Of a stretch of 64,000 bases of DNA, positions 11,246 to 23,206 are shown piece by piece. The notes beneath the pieces are model-generated. The model saw nothing but the letters and a program-made list of their open reading frames with translations, did no database searches and had not been told where the DNA came from. Position numbers and translations under genes: made by a program. The stretch covers positions 62,001-126,000 of the forward strand of contig CAWAET010000002.1 of NCBI GenBank assembly GCA_963781065.1. The letters run 5' to 3'. This DNA is from CALZJC01 sp963781065 (GTDB taxonomy: Bacteria; Acidobacteriota; Thermoanaerobaculia; Multivoradales; JAHEKO01). Within the stretch, counting starts at the first letter, position 1. Every line of letters begins with the position of its first letter.

Positions 11246-11275
11246 GGCCAGGGCGGTTGTGGCACCGCCCAGGCC
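11246..11275 (-). terminator. GC-rich hairpin between gap and mutL
   Basis: Bases 11251-11257 (GGGCGGT) and 11264-11270 (ACCGCCC) form a perfect 7-bp stem with a 6-nt loop. An A-A mismatch and a further GGCC/GGCC pairing extend it outward. It lies just downstream of the gap stop on the same strand and before mutL. There is no T-run, so this is not a classical intrinsic terminator. It may act as an mRNA-stabilising or weak terminating hairpin. Confidence 0.35.
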
Positions 11276-11285
11276 CGTGCCCGGC

Positions 11286-12289
<1,004 letters not shown>

Positions 12290-12293
<4 letters not shown>

Positions 12294-13303
12294 GAGCCCG
12301 CCTCCTCAGGCCCGTCGAGGGCCGCCATTCTTCGGATCAGGTCGACCACCCGGTGGGCGTAGCCCCAGCCGTTGTCGAACCAGGAGAGGGTCTTGGACAC
12401 CCGATCGCCGAGCACCATCGTGGCCTTCGAGTCGAACGTGCTGGAGTAGCTCGAGCGGATGATGTCGCTCGACACGATCGGGTCGTCCTCGTAGTGCAGG
12501 ATGCCCGGCCAGCGCGAAGTGGCGGTATGGACCACCTCGTTGATCGCCGTGACCGAAACCGGCCGTTCGTGCCAGCAGACCAGGTCGACCACCGAGCCGT
12601 TGGCCACCGGCACGTTCATCGCCTGGCCGCTGAGCCGCCCGGCGAGATGGGGAAACAGGCCGACGATCACCTCGGCCGCGTTGCTCTCCTGCGGGATGAT
12701 GTTCTCCGCCGCCGCGCGCCCCCGCCGCGGGTCCTCGGCCGGGACGTCGGCCAGCCGCTGCTCGTTGGAGTAGGCGTGCACCGTGGTGAAGAACGCCCGC
12801 TCGATGCCGAACGCCTCGTCCAGCAGCTTGATCACCGGCGCCGCGCAGTGCGCGGTGCAGGAGGCGTTCGAGACGATCCGGTCGCTCGCAACCAGGTGGT
12901 CGTGATTGATGCCCATGACCACGGTGCGGTCGGGCGGGTCGACCGGCGGCACGCACAGCACCACGCGTTTGGCGCCGCGCTCGAGATGGACCTCCATCTC
13001 GGCCCGGGTGCGCGGCCGGCCGGTGGCCTCGACGACGATGTCGACGCCGTGGGCCGCCCAGTCGGGGTCTCCCGCCAGCATCGGGATCTGGCGGCCGTAG
13101 GCGTACAGATTGCCCTCCTTCAGGCTGACCTCGTCCGGAAAAGGCCCGAGCAGGGTGTCGAAGCGGATCAGGTACTCGAGAGCCTCGTGGTTGGCGGTGT
13201 CGTCGATGGCGACGATCTGCACATCCTGGCTCTGGTAGAGAATGCGGAACAGGTTGCGACCGACCCTGCCGAGGCCGGCCAGCCCTACGCGTACGACACT
13301 CAT
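12290..13303 (-). CDS. Divergent glyceraldehyde-3-phosphate dehydrogenase paralog
   Basis: The intact 337-residue GAPDH-fold protein lies between ppdK and the canonical gap, with ATGA overlaps on both sides. It keeps the catalytic Cys149 (SNASCTAHC) and the TTVHAYSNEQ His. Several normally invariant positions differ. The NAD-loop sequence is GLAGLGRVGR instead of INGFGRIGR. After Cys149 the TTN triad reads TAH. The C-terminal NEWGYSNRV is NGWGYAHRV. These changes touch cofactor and phosphate sites, so another aldehyde substrate, altered kinetics, or a regulatory role is possible. The family assignment is secure; the exact reaction is not. Confidence 0.85.
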
Positions 13304-15999
13304 TCGTCAACTCCGAGGTTGGCCCGCGCCGCGGCCAGACGGGCCACCGGCACGCGGTACGGTGAACAGGAGACGTAGTCGAGACCGCAGCGGTGGAAGA
13401 AGCTCACGGAGGTCGGTTCGCCGCCGTGCTCGCCGCAGATGCCGATCTTGAGCCCCGGTTTCTCGCGGCGGCCCCGCTCCACCGCCATTTCGACCAGCTG
13501 GCCGACGCCGGTGCGGTCGAGGCTCTCGAAGGGGTCTTTCTTCAAGATTCCCGACTCCAGGTACTGCGGCAGGAAGCGGCCGATGTCGTCGCGTGAGAAG
13601 CCGAAGGTCATCTGCGTCAGGTCGTTGGTGCCAAAGGAGAAGAAGTCCGCGTGGCGGGCAATGTGGTCCGCCACCAGGGCTGCCCGCGGCACCTCGATCA
13701 TCGTGCCGATCGGGATCTCGAGCTTCAACCCGACCTCCTCCTCCACCCGGGCAAGCACCGAGGCGGTGCGCTCGCGCAGCCGCGCCATCTCCTCCTCGCT
13801 GCCGACCAGCGGCACCATGATCTCCGGCCGCGGGTCGCCGCCGGCCGCCTTGAGCGTCGCGGTGGCGCGGACAATGGCCTCGACCTGCATGTCGTAGATC
13901 TCCGGCGAGGTCAGCCCGAGGCGGCAGCCGCGGTGGCCCAGCATCGGGTTGAACTCGGCCAGCGCCTCGGCCTTGGCCGCCACCTCCTCGACGGCGATAC
14001 CCAGCTGCTCGGCCATCGCCGCCAGCGCCGCCCGCTCGCGGGGCAGGAACTCGTGCAGCGGCGGGTCGAGCAGCCGGATCGTCACCGGCAGGCCGTCCAT
14101 CGCCTCGAGGATGCCGCGAAAGTCCTCCTGCTGGACCGGCAGCAGCTGGGCCAGCGCCTCGGCCTGGACCGCGGGCTCGTCGGTGAGGATCACCTGGCGC
14201 ACCCAGGACAGCCGGTCCTCGGCGAAGAACATGTGCTCGGTGCGGCACAGACCGATGCCCTCGGCGCCCAGCCGGCGGGCGACCCGCGCATCCTCCGGCG
14301 TGTCGGCGTTGGCCCGCACTCGCAGGCGCCGATGCTCGTCGGAGATCTCCATCACCCGGTTGAACGAGGCCACGGCCGGCGTCGGCTCGGCGGCCTCGGG
14401 CCGCTCATCCAGCACCTCGGAGGGGTAGGCCGCCAGGCCGCCCTGGACCACTTCACCGGCGGTGCCGTCGATCGACAGCTCGTCGCCTTCGTGGAAGACC
14501 TTGCCGGCGACCCTGAGCTCCCCCGCCACGTCGTCGACCTGCAGCGCCCCGGCGCCGACGACGCACGGCTTGCCCATGCCGCGGGCGACGATCGCGGCGT
14601 GCGAGGTCATGCCGCCGCGCGAGGTCAGGATGCCGGCCGCGGCGTGCATGCCGACGATGTCCTCGGGCGAGGTCTCGTCGCGCACCAGCAGCACCGGCCC
14701 CGCCGCCGCCATCTCGGCGGCGCGCTCGGCGGTCAGCGCGATCCGGCCGGCCGCCGCGCCCGGCCCGGCCGGCAGCCCCTTGGCCAGCAGGCGGCCGTCG
14801 GCGATCGCCTGCGCCTTCTCGGCCGGGTCGAAGACCGGCGCCAGCAGCTGGATCAGCTGGTCGGGGTGGACTCGGGCGACCACCTCGCGGCCCTCGATCA
14901 AGCCCTCGCCGATCATCTCGGCGGCGACCCGCACCGCGGCGGCGCCGGTGCGCTTGCCGTCGCGCGTCTGCAGCATGTACAGCTTGCCGTGCTCGATGGT
15001 GAACTCGACGTCCTGCATCTCCCGCCGGTGGGCCTCGAGCTTGGCGCAGACGTCGAGCAGCCCCTGATGGGCATCGGGGAAGTCGGCCCCCAGACCGCCG
15101 TGGCCGTTCGACGGCGCCACGTCCAGCGGCGTCCGGATGCCGGCCACGACGTCCTCTCCCTGGGCGTTGACCAGGTACTCGCCGTAGACCTTCTTCTCAC
15201 CGGTCGCCGGGTTGCGGGTGAAGGCCACGCCGGTGGCGCAGTCGGCGCCGCGGTTGCCGAACACCATCGTCTGCACGTTGACGCCGGTGCCGGAGTCCTC
15301 CGACAGGCCGTGCAGCCGCCGGTAGTCGCGCGCCCGCTGCACGTTCCAGCTGTCGAAGACGGCGCGCACGCCGGCCCACAGCTGCTCCCGCGGGTCGGTC
15401 GGGAAGCTCTTGCCGTGGCTCGCGATGAGCTCGTGGTAGCCAGCGATCACGGCCGCCAGCCCGTCGGCGGAGATCTCGGAGTCGAACTGGGCCTCCTCGG
15501 CCTGGCGCTGCTCGGCGAGGATGCGCTCGAAGCTCGAGTGCGGCACGTCGAGCACGACGTCGCCGAACATCGTCAGCAGCCGGCGGTAGCAGTCGCGGAT
15601 GAAGCGGGCGTCGACGCCGTGCTCGATCTGGGCGGCGATGATCTCCTCGTTGAGGCCCAGGTTGAGCACCGTCTCCATCATGCCGGGCATCGACACCGGG
15701 CCGCCCGAGCGGACCGACAGCAGCAGCGGGTCGGCGGGATCGCCGAAGCGCTGGCCCTGGACCTGCTCGAGGTGCGTCAGATGCTCCTCGAACTGATCCT
15801 CGAGGCCCTCAGGGTAGTTGCCGCCGTTTTGATGGTAGAGGATGCACGCCTCGGTGGTCAGGGTGAAGCCGGGCGGAACGGGTAGCCCCAGGCTGCTCAT
15901 CTCGGCCAATCCGGCGCCCTTGCCTCCAAGCAGCTCCTTCTGGTCGCCGCGGCCCTCGGCGTCGCCGCCGCCAAAAAAATAGGTGTATTTGGTGCTCAT
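13300..15999 (-). CDS. ppdK: Pyruvate, phosphate dikinase
   Basis: Reversible conversion of pyruvate, ATP and phosphate to PEP, AMP and PPi. The 899-residue protein shows the usual three parts: N-terminal ATP-grasp domain (KELLGGKGAGLAEM, SVRSGGPVSMPGMMETVLNLG split across the early region), swivelling phospho-His domain (GGMTSHAAIVAR, catalytic His467), and TIM-barrel PEP domain (LCRTEHMFF, FGTNDLTQMTFGFSRDD, ICGEHGG with the catalytic Cys). The ATG at 15999 is preferred over an in-frame upstream start because MSTKYTYFFGGG is the family's typical N-terminus. AGGAGG lies at 16013-16018, and the ATG overlaps the glyS stop. With the two GAPDH genes downstream it suggests PPi-linked glycolysis/gluconeogenesis. 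Confidence 0.96.
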   Translation of the reverse strand: MSTKYTYFFGGGDAEGRGDQKELLGGKGAGLAEMSSLGLPVPPGFTLTTEACILYHQNGGNYPEGLEDQFEEHLTHLEQVQGQRFGDPADPLLLSVRSGGPVSMPGMMETVLNLGLNEEIIAAQIEHGVDARFIRDCYRRLLTMFGDVVLDVPHSSFERILAEQRQAEEAQFDSEISADGLAAVIAGYHELIASHGKSFPTDPREQLWAGVRAVFDSWNVQRARDYRRLHGLSEDSGTGVNVQTMVFGNRGADCATGVAFTRNPATGEKKVYGEYLVNAQGEDVVAGIRTPLDVAPSNGHGGLGADFPDAHQGLLDVCAKLEAHRREMQDVEFTIEHGKLYMLQTRDGKRTGAAAVRVAAEMIGEGLIEGREVVARVHPDQLIQLLAPVFDPAEKAQAIADGRLLAKGLPAGPGAAAGRIALTAERAAEMAAAGPVLLVRDETSPEDIVGMHAAAGILTSRGGMTSHAAIVARGMGKPCVVGAGALQVDDVAGELRVAGKVFHEGDELSIDGTAGEVVQGGLAAYPSEVLDERPEAAEPTPAVASFNRVMEISDEHRRLRVRANADTPEDARVARRLGAEGIGLCRTEHMFFAEDRLSWVRQVILTDEPAVQAEALAQLLPVQQEDFRGILEAMDGLPVTIRLLDPPLHEFLPRERAALAAMAEQLGIAVEEVAAKAEALAEFNPMLGHRGCRLGLTSPEIYDMQVEAIVRATATLKAAGGDPRPEIMVPLVGSEEEMARLRERTASVLARVEEEVGLKLEIPIGTMIEVPRAALVADHIARHADFFSFGTNDLTQMTFGFSRDDIGRFLPQYLESGILKKDPFESLDRTGVGQLVEMAVERGRREKPGLKIGICGEHGGEPTSVSFFHRCGLDYVSCSPYRVPVARLAAARANLGVDE

Positions 16000-18102
16000 G
16001 CCTTGCTGTTGTCCTCCTGTTGCCTGCGATGCTCGGCGCGATCGACCACCAGCTCGGTGAGCACGGCCGTGCGCGAGAGTGTGCGTTGAATTCGTTGCAA
16101 TAGCGCGATGCGGTTCTGACGCAGATCCTCGTTCTCGTCCATCACCAGAACCTCGTTGAAGAACTTCTCCAGGGGATCGGCAAAGGCCGCGATGGCCCAC
16201 AGGCAGCCGTCATGGTCGTTGCCGGCCGAGGCCTGGTCGGTCGCCTCGCGCAGGCGGTCGGCGGCGGTTGCCAGCTCGCGCTCGGCCTCCTCACGCAGCA
16301 GGGCGCCGTCCATCCGGTATTCGGGTGCGTCCTTGACGATATTGGAGATCCGCTTGGCGGCCAGGACCGCCTCGAGAAAGCCCGGCTGATCCCGAGCCCG
16401 ATGTAGCGAGTCCACCCGCGCGCGGAGGTCCGGCAAGATGCTGCCGCCCGCCGCCAGGGCCGCTTCGATCTCGTCGTAGGCGTAGCCGTCCAGCCCCAGC
16501 AGGTGGCGCACGCGATCGTAGAGGAACGGGCGCAGCGCCGCAAGGATCTCGTCGCCGCCGAGGACCAGGCGGTCCCCATAGAGGCGCACGGCGCGGGCGG
16601 CGACCAGGTCGAGATCGAGCGGCAGATCGGCCTCGAGGGCGATCCGCACGGCCCCCTGTGCCGCTCGCCGCAGCCCGAACGGGTCCTTGCTGCCCGAGGG
16701 CAGCAGGTCGAGCCCGAAGAGCCCGACCAGGGTGTCGATGCGATCGGCCAGCGAGGTCACCGCCCCCACCCGCCCCCGCGGCACCGGGTCGTCGCCCCCG
16801 GCGGGCAGATACTGGTCGTAGACCGCCTGCCAGACCGCTTTGGGCTCGCCGTCCGCCCGGGCGTAGACGCCGCCCATGACGCCCTGTAGCGAGGTGAACT
16901 CCTTGACCATCTCGGTCCCCAGATCGGCCTTGAGCAGCCGTGCCGCGGCGATCGCGGCCGGCTTCTCCTCCTGCCATCCCAGCTCGTCGCAGATCCGGCC
17001 GACGAGGCGCTCGATCCGGGCGGTCTTCTCGGCATAGCTGCCCAGCCGGGCGTGAAAGGTGAGCCGATCGAGGTCCGCCCCGTGCTCGGCCAGGGTCCGC
17101 TTGCGGTCCTCGGCCCAGAAGAACGCGGCGTCGGCCAGGCGCGCCTCGACCACCCATTCGTTGCCGGCCCGCACCCGGCCGGCGGGGTCGTCGGAGCGGT
17201 CCATCACGGTCAGGAAGCCGGCCAGCGGCTCGCCCTTGGATTCCACCATGAAGGCGCTCTGGTGGTCGCGCAGGGACACCTTGAGCACCTCCGGCGCGAG
17301 GTCCAGGAAGCGGCTCGAGAACCGCCCCCGGACGACGCCCGGGATGGCGCAGACGGCGGCCAACCGGTCGAGCAGCTCCGGGTCCGCCACCAGCTCGCCG
17401 CCGAGCTCTTCGGCCTGGCGGCGAAACTCGTCCCCCAGCCGCTGCCGCCGGACCTCGTAGTCGATCTCGATCTCGCGGCGGCGCAGCTTGCGCCGGTAGT
17501 CGGCGGCGCTGGAGACCGCGAAGGGCCGCCCCCTCAGCCACGGGTGGCCGCAGGTCTCGCGGCCGCTGGCGATGCCGAAGAGCTCGAAAGGCACCACCTC
17601 GCCGGCAAACAGGGCGACGACGCCGTGCACCGGCCGCACCCAGGGGCCCTGGCCGGCCCCCCAGCGCATCAGCTTCGGCCAGCCCAGGTCGGCGACCACC
17701 CGCGGGATCAGCTCGGCCAGGATCTCCACCGTCGGCCGCCCCGCCACGGTGCGGGTGGCCGCCAGGTAGTCGCCCCGGGGAGTCTCGATCCGCTCGAGCT
17801 CGGCCGGCTCGACGCCGGCCTTGCGGGCGAAGCCGGCGGCCGCGGCGGTGGGCTCGCCGGCCGCATCGAGGCCGACTGCCACCGGCGGCCCGACGAGCTG
17901 CTCGCGACGATCCTCCTGGCGGGCGGGCAGGCCCCGCATCACCACCACCAGCCGGCGCGGCGTGAATCCGGTGTCGACCTTGGCGGGCGTCAGCCGCTCG
18001 GCCATCAGCCCCTCGAACAGCCGGGTCCCCAGCTGCTCGATGCCCTGGCGCAGCATCCGCGCCGGGATCTCCTCGCAGCGCACCTCCAGCAGCAGCTCGC
18101 CC

Positions 18103-18110
<8 letters not shown>
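15996..18110 (-). CDS. glyS: Glycyl-tRNA synthetase beta subunit
   Basis: The 704-residue tRNA-recognition subunit of the alpha2-beta2 type glycyl-tRNA synthetase. Recognisable features are the N-terminal LLLEVRCEEIPARML, the FTPRRLVV and GPPVAVG segments, VMDRSDDPAGRVRAGNEWVVEARLADA in the central region (read in parts), and an HD-like fold followed by a DALR-type anticodon domain with KRISNIVK and FFNEVLVMDENEDLRQNRIALL. It overlaps glyQ by 8 bp and ppdK by 4 bp (ATGA), consistent with one transcript. Confidence 0.95.
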
Positions 18111-19029
<919 letters not shown>

Positions 19030-19098
19030 CGCAATCTCGCCAGTCCCGGATTATCCCGCAAACTCAACCATGGCGCCCGCAACGCGACCGTCCAGACT

Positions 19099-19863
19099 CT
19101 AAGCCATTTCGGGGGGCAGCCCGGCAAGCGTCTCGCGGATGACCCGGAAGCTCTTGAGCTCGTGCTGGAGGAAGGTGCGGCGGACGCGGGCGGCGAGCTC
19201 GGCCGTCGCCGCCAGGGTCGCCGCCGACGGCGGCCGCCGCCCCAGCGACTCGAGATTCTCCCGTGCGCTGCGACACAGCAGGTCGAGGACCTCGGCGCCG
19301 ACCGCCGTGCCGCCACCGCCGCCGCACTTCCGGCACAGCAGCCCTTCGGCCGAGGACGGCAGCACCGCGCCCGAAGCAAGCTCGTTGCCGCAGGCCGAAC
19401 AGCCGGCGACGGAGGGAAACACGCCGGCAAGCCGCAGCACCCAGATCTCGTAGTAGCGCCCCGCCAGGTCGCGGTCGACCCCCGCCGCCAGGGCCTCCAG
19501 CGTGGTGTCGAGCAGCCGGAACAGCTCCGGGCTGGCCTCGTTCTCCTGCGCGAACTCGAGCATGTGGTCGGCGAGGTAGGAGCCCAGCAGCAGCCCCTCG
19601 AGATCGCCCCCGAGAAAGGTCGCCGGTCGCACCAGCTCGAGCGACCCGAGCCGCACCAGCTCGCTGGTCGAGCGCTCGAACCAGGTCACCCGCACCCGGG
19701 CGAGCGACTGCAGCTCGCCGGCGAAGCGGCTGTGCTTGCGCCGCGCGCCACGCGCCACTCCGCGCTTCTTGCCGTGCTCGGCGGTCAGGAAGGTGACGAT
19801 CCGGTCCTGCTCCTGGAGGTCGAAAACGTCGAGCAGCAGGGCATCCGCGGTGTTGAGGCTCAT
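19099..19863 (-). CDS. recO: DNA repair protein RecO
   Basis: RecO loads RecA on SSB-coated gaps with RecR. The 254-residue protein has an N-terminal OB fold (ALLLDVFDLQEQDRIVTFLT, KKRGVARGARR) and a helical C-terminal domain with a four-Cys zinc knuckle, CSACGN near residue 152 and CRKCGG near residue 176. Length is typical. The order recO-glyQ-glyS-ppdK on one strand is also known in other bacterial groups, which supports the assignments. Confidence 0.9.
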   Translation of the reverse strand: MSLNTADALLLDVFDLQEQDRIVTFLTAEHGKKRGVARGARRKHSRFAGELQSLARVRVTWFERSTSELVRLGSLELVRPATFLGGDLEGLLLGSYLADHMLEFAQENEASPELFRLLDTTLEALAAGVDRDLAGRYYEIWVLRLAGVFPSVAGCSACGNELASGAVLPSSAEGLLCRKCGGGGGTAVGAEVLDLLCRSARENLESLGRRPPSAATLAATAELAARVRRTFLQHELKSFRVIRETLAGLPPEMA

Positions 19864-19960
19864 GGCGGGCAGACTGGCGGTAGAGGCGCCGGTGGTGGTG
19901 GTGCCGTCGCGGCCGCACCCGGAGGGGCTCGCGGCTCGCGCCCGGGCACCGCCCGGCCGG

Positions 19961-21358
19961 CTAGTGCAGCAGGACGTCGATCAGCAGATAGGCGATGCCG
20001 AAGTAGATGAGGATCCCGGTGATGTCGTTGGAGGTCGTCACCAGCGGCCCCGACGCCACCGCCGGGTCGATACCCAAACGCTGGAAGACCAGCGGGATGC
20101 AGGCGCCGTTGAGCGCCGCCAGCACGATGACCACGAGCAGCGAGGCGCCGACGATCACCGCATAGATCGGGTTCTTCTCGAGCAACAGAGCGCCGATCGC
20201 CACCACCACCGCGCAGGCGACTGACAGGATCATGCCCACCTTCAACTGCTGCCAGACGAACTTGCGCAGCGCGAGACGGCCGCGGCCGATGCGGCCGGTG
20301 GCCAGGCCGCGCACGGCGATCGCCGAGGTCTGGCTGCCGACGTTGCCGCCCATGCCCATGACCACCGGCAGGAAGAAGACCAGCACGATCGCCTCTTTGA
20401 GGGTCACCTCGAAGTACTTGAGCAGCATGCCGGCGCCGATCAGCCCGACCAGGTTGACCAGCAGCCAGGGTAGCCGGAAGCCGGCCACTCTCAGCGAGCG
20501 GTCCTGGTAGACCAGCTCGACGTCGGAGGTGCCGACCATCTTGAAGATGTCCTCGGTCGCCTCCTCCTTGACCACGTCGATGATGTCGTCGACCGTGACG
20601 ATGCCGAGCAGCCGGTTCATGTCGTCGGTGACCGGGATCGCCAGCAGGTCGTAGCGGCCCGCCAGCCTGGCGACCTCCTCCTGGTCGGTGCTCGTGTCCA
20701 CCTTGATGACCGAACGGGTCATCAGGCTCGCCAGCGCCTTCTCGGGCGCCGACAGCAGCAACTGCCGCAACGAGACGACGCCGACCAGGTGATTGTCGCG
20801 GTCGACGACGTAGAGGTAGAAGACGTTGTCGACGTCCTCCGAGCTGCGAACCCGGGCGATCGCCTCCTGCACCGTGGTCTCGGCCTGCATCGCCAGGTAG
20901 GCCGGCACCATCAGCCGGCCGGCCGAGTCGTCGCGGTAGGTCAGGTGGGTCTGGACCTCGTCGAGGTTGCGGACGTCGACGATCTCGAGCACCTTCTGCT
21001 CGAGCTCGGGCGTCAGCGACTCGACCACGGCGACGGCGTCGTCCACCGACATGCGCTCGAAGACGGCGGCGACCTGCCGGTCCGACAGCTCTTCGACCAG
21101 CGACTGGAGCTCGGGGGTGTCGACCTCGCTGAGCACCTCGGCGGCGCTGTCCGGATAGTCCTCCAGAAGCACCTTGAAGACCACCATCTGGCCGTCGGTC
21201 GTCAACGCGCGGAAGGCCACCGCGACGTCCTCCGGCCGGGTCTTGCCGAGCAGCTTGGAGATGTTCGCCCGCGCCCCGCGGTTGACGAAGCGCCGCAGGG
21301 TGGCGGTGAGCAGCTCGCTGCGGCGCGATCTCTCGGGTGTCGTCATGGAACCCGTCAT
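19961..21358 (-). CDS. mgtE: Magnesium transporter MgtE
   Basis: Mg2+ channel with cytoplasmic N and CBS domains and a five-helix membrane domain, about 465 residues. Visible parts are the N-domain superhelix (repeated DTPELQSLVEELSDRQVAAVFERM-type helices), paired CBS domains (FYLYVVDRDNHLVGVVSLRQLL and AIPVTDDMNRLLGIVTVDDIIDVV, each read in part), and the membrane signature MGGNVGSQTSAIAVRGLATG. Three in-frame starts are close together; the ATG at 21358 is used here, 21346 is equally possible, and a TTG at 21373 is less likely. None has a clear Shine-Dalgarno sequence. It is divergent from the DUF1566-like gene. Confidence 0.93.
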   Translation of the reverse strand: MTGSMTTPERSRRSELLTATLRRFVNRGARANISKLLGKTRPEDVAVAFRALTTDGQMVVFKVLLEDYPDSAAEVLSEVDTPELQSLVEELSDRQVAAVFERMSVDDAVAVVESLTPELEQKVLEIVDVRNLDEVQTHLTYRDDSAGRLMVPAYLAMQAETTVQEAIARVRSSEDVDNVFYLYVVDRDNHLVGVVSLRQLLLSAPEKALASLMTRSVIKVDTSTDQEEVARLAGRYDLLAIPVTDDMNRLLGIVTVDDIIDVVKEEATEDIFKMVGTSDVELVYQDRSLRVAGFRLPWLLVNLVGLIGAGMLLKYFEVTLKEAIVLVFFLPVVMGMGGNVGSQTSAIAVRGLATGRIGRGRLALRKFVWQQLKVGMILSVACAVVVAIGALLLEKNPIYAVIVGASLLVVIVLAALNGACIPLVFQRLGIDPAVASGPLVTTSNDITGILIYFGIAYLLIDVLLH

Positions 21359-21444
21359 GCTAGCACAGGCCAAAATCGTGGATAAGTCCCTTTTTCATCA
21401 ACCAGTTGCGCGGTTCCGCGATGGCTCTCGGCCGCACCTCTGGT

Positions 21445-22095
21445 ATGTTGCGCATCGTGGCCGCACGATCTACCCGCACCGCCGCCCTGCTGCTGACGCT
21501 GACGACCCTGGGGTCCGGGCTGCCGGCGTCCGCCATTGCCGATGAGCCGACAGCCGCTGGCGCCGATCTGGTGGAGGCCACCACCCCAACCCGGGACCTG
21601 GCCGTCGCCTTCTTCACCGCCGGCTTCCTGGCCGAGGTGACGGCGCGCATCGAGCTCGAGCGAACCGAGACCGAGCGGCTCACCGGCGCCTACCTGCAGG
21701 AGCAGACCGGCCTGATCTGGACGCGCACCGACAACGGCGACGACCTCGATTGGTACGCCGCCGGCGCGCACTGCAGCGATCTCGAGGTAGCCGACTGGGC
21801 CGACTGGCGGCTGCCGAGCATCGATGAGCTCGAAGGCCTGCACGACCGCCGGTCCATCTCGCTCTACAAGCTGCCCCCGGGCATCCGGCTGACCGGCTGC
21901 TGTCCCTGGAGCACCACGCGCAGCGGCGAGACCTCGGCCTGGAACTTCAGCTTCCGCTACCGCAAACGGTTCTCGGGCAGCGTCAACTACAGCTACCAGC
22001 TGCGCGCCCTGTGCGTTCGCGAGGCGGCCGAAGCGGACGTTCAGTTCTACGAGCACGCCGCCGAAGAGGCGAAAGAGAAGAAGAAGCGGCGCTGA
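21445..22095 (+). CDS. Exported DUF1566 (Lcl-like) domain protein
   Basis: The product of about 216 residues begins with a signal peptide (MLRIVAARSTRTAALLLTL, cleavage near ASAIA-DE). Its core matches the DUF1566/Lcl domain: TGLIWTRTDNGDDLDW, then HCSDLEVADWADWRLPSIDELEGLHD and a C-terminal YQLRALCVR. Such domains are found in secreted and surface proteins of unclear function. The tail is Lys/Glu-rich. Starts at 21421 (ATG) or 21457 (GTG) are also possible; the chosen ATG gives a compact signal peptide. A tandem 11-bp repeat (TGATCTCCTGA twice, 22093-22114) begins in the stop codon. Confidence 0.65.
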   Translation: MLRIVAARSTRTAALLLTLTTLGSGLPASAIADEPTAAGADLVEATTPTRDLAVAFFTAGFLAEVTARIELERTETERLTGAYLQEQTGLIWTRTDNGDDLDWYAAGAHCSDLEVADWADWRLPSIDELEGLHDRRSISLYKLPPGIRLTGCCPWSTTRSGETSAWNFSFRYRKRFSGSVNYSYQLRALCVREAAEADVQFYEHAAEEAKEKKKRR

Positions 22096-22157
22096 TCTCC
22101 TGATGATCTCCTGACGCCACGGCGCTAGCCTCGCGCCAGATCGCTCGGGAGATCTCG

Positions 22158-23024
22158 ATGAAAGAGCTTCGCCGCCTGCGCGCGCTGCTGCACCGCCCCT
22201 ACCTTCGTGCCGCCGTCGTCGGCCTGGCTCTCGTCGCGGTCGCCGGCGCCGCCGGCGTCGTCGCCCTCGAGTTGCGCTTCGGGGTGCCCGGGCAGGCGGT
22301 GGTGCGGTACTTCTCCAGGCTGCACAGCGATACCGACAACCTGATCCCGCTGCTGCGCCAGCCCTCCACCCTGTCGGCGCTAGCGCGGCTCTCCTACAGC
22401 AGAACGGGCATGAGCTCCGGCGGCCTGGTCTACAGCGAGCAAGGCCGGCTGCGCTTCTACCCGTGGATGCCGGAAGGCGCGCAGGTGGCCGAGCGCCGCA
22501 GCGTCGAGAACGAGGCGATCTACTCCCGGCTGCTGCCCAAGTACCTGGCCGCCGAGCTCGACGGGCTGATCGCCGAGCTCTCCCATCCCCGCACCCGGCA
22601 GGGCCTGGGGCGGCTGGGGGTCCCGCCCGCGGCCGTCGACCGGCTGCGGCTCGAGGCGGCCGCGGATCCGGCGCCCGCGGAACGCCGGCGGCTGCTGCGG
22701 ACCGCGGCCCGCCTGATCCGGCCATTCATGCCCACCGGAGCCGACCGGCATCAGCTGCAGCTGGCCGACAAACTGCGCTTCTACTCCACCGAGGCGCCGC
22801 GTGGGCGCTATCTGGGTCTCTTCGAGGTGCGGGGGCCGGGCTGGCTCACCCGCGGCGCCCCGGTGCCCCAGCCCACCGCCGGCCGGTTGCTGGCGATCAC
22901 CAAGCTGGCCGACGGCGCCATCCTGGTGGAGGACCTGCGCCCCGACGGCCGGCGGACCTACCGGCTGACGCCGATCCGCCACCCGGCCGGGCTGCCCCTC
23001 TACCGCATCGGCCGCCGCGCCTAG
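22158..23024 (+). CDS. Membrane-anchored protein of unknown function
   Basis: The product is 288 residues with one N-terminal membrane helix (AAVVGLALVAVAGAAGVVAL, residues about 18-38) after a basic stretch, and a large extracytoplasmic region rich in Arg, Leu and Ala. I recognise no catalytic motif. The start follows a GGGAG-type ribosome-binding site. The gene is convergent with era, and its stop lies inside the left arm of dyad element B. Confidence 0.6.
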   Translation: MKELRRLRALLHRPYLRAAVVGLALVAVAGAAGVVALELRFGVPGQAVVRYFSRLHSDTDNLIPLLRQPSTLSALARLSYSRTGMSSGGLVYSEQGRLRFYPWMPEGAQVAERRSVENEAIYSRLLPKYLAAELDGLIAELSHPRTRQGLGRLGVPPAAVDRLRLEAAADPAPAERRRLLRTAARLIRPFMPTGADRHQLQLADKLRFYSTEAPRGRYLGLFEVRGPGWLTRGAPVPQPTAGRLLAITKLADGAILVEDLRPDGRRTYRLTPIRHPAGLPLYRIGRRA

Positions 23025-23204
23025 CCCGATCTTCTCACCGGCTCTCGCAGCGAGCCGGCGTAGGTGACTGAAGATGTGGGACTTGCCGACCGAGGGCACC
23101 GCAGGCGTACTCGAAGTACGTCGAGGATGACCGACCGAGGGAAGTCTCGCAGATTCAGGTACATACGTCGGCGTAGTCGAAAGTCGGTGAGAAGATCGGG
23201 CTAG
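23021..23204. repeat. Long intergenic dyad element B with perfect 19-bp ends
   Basis: The whole space between the convergent unknown gene and era is one dyad. Bases 23021-23039 and 23186-23204 are perfect 19-bp inverted repeats (CTAGCCCGATCTTCTCACC and its complement). Inside, 23106-23111 (CGTACT) and 23115-23120 (AGTACG) form a hairpin with a 3-nt loop, flanked by two direct copies of CCGACCGAGGG and a GACTT/AAGTC pairing. The nested pairing would give a long hairpin RNA on either strand. It may terminate both convergent transcripts, or be a mobile palindromic repeat. Compare element A at 7164-7391. Confidence 0.75.
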
Positions 23205-23206
23205 TC

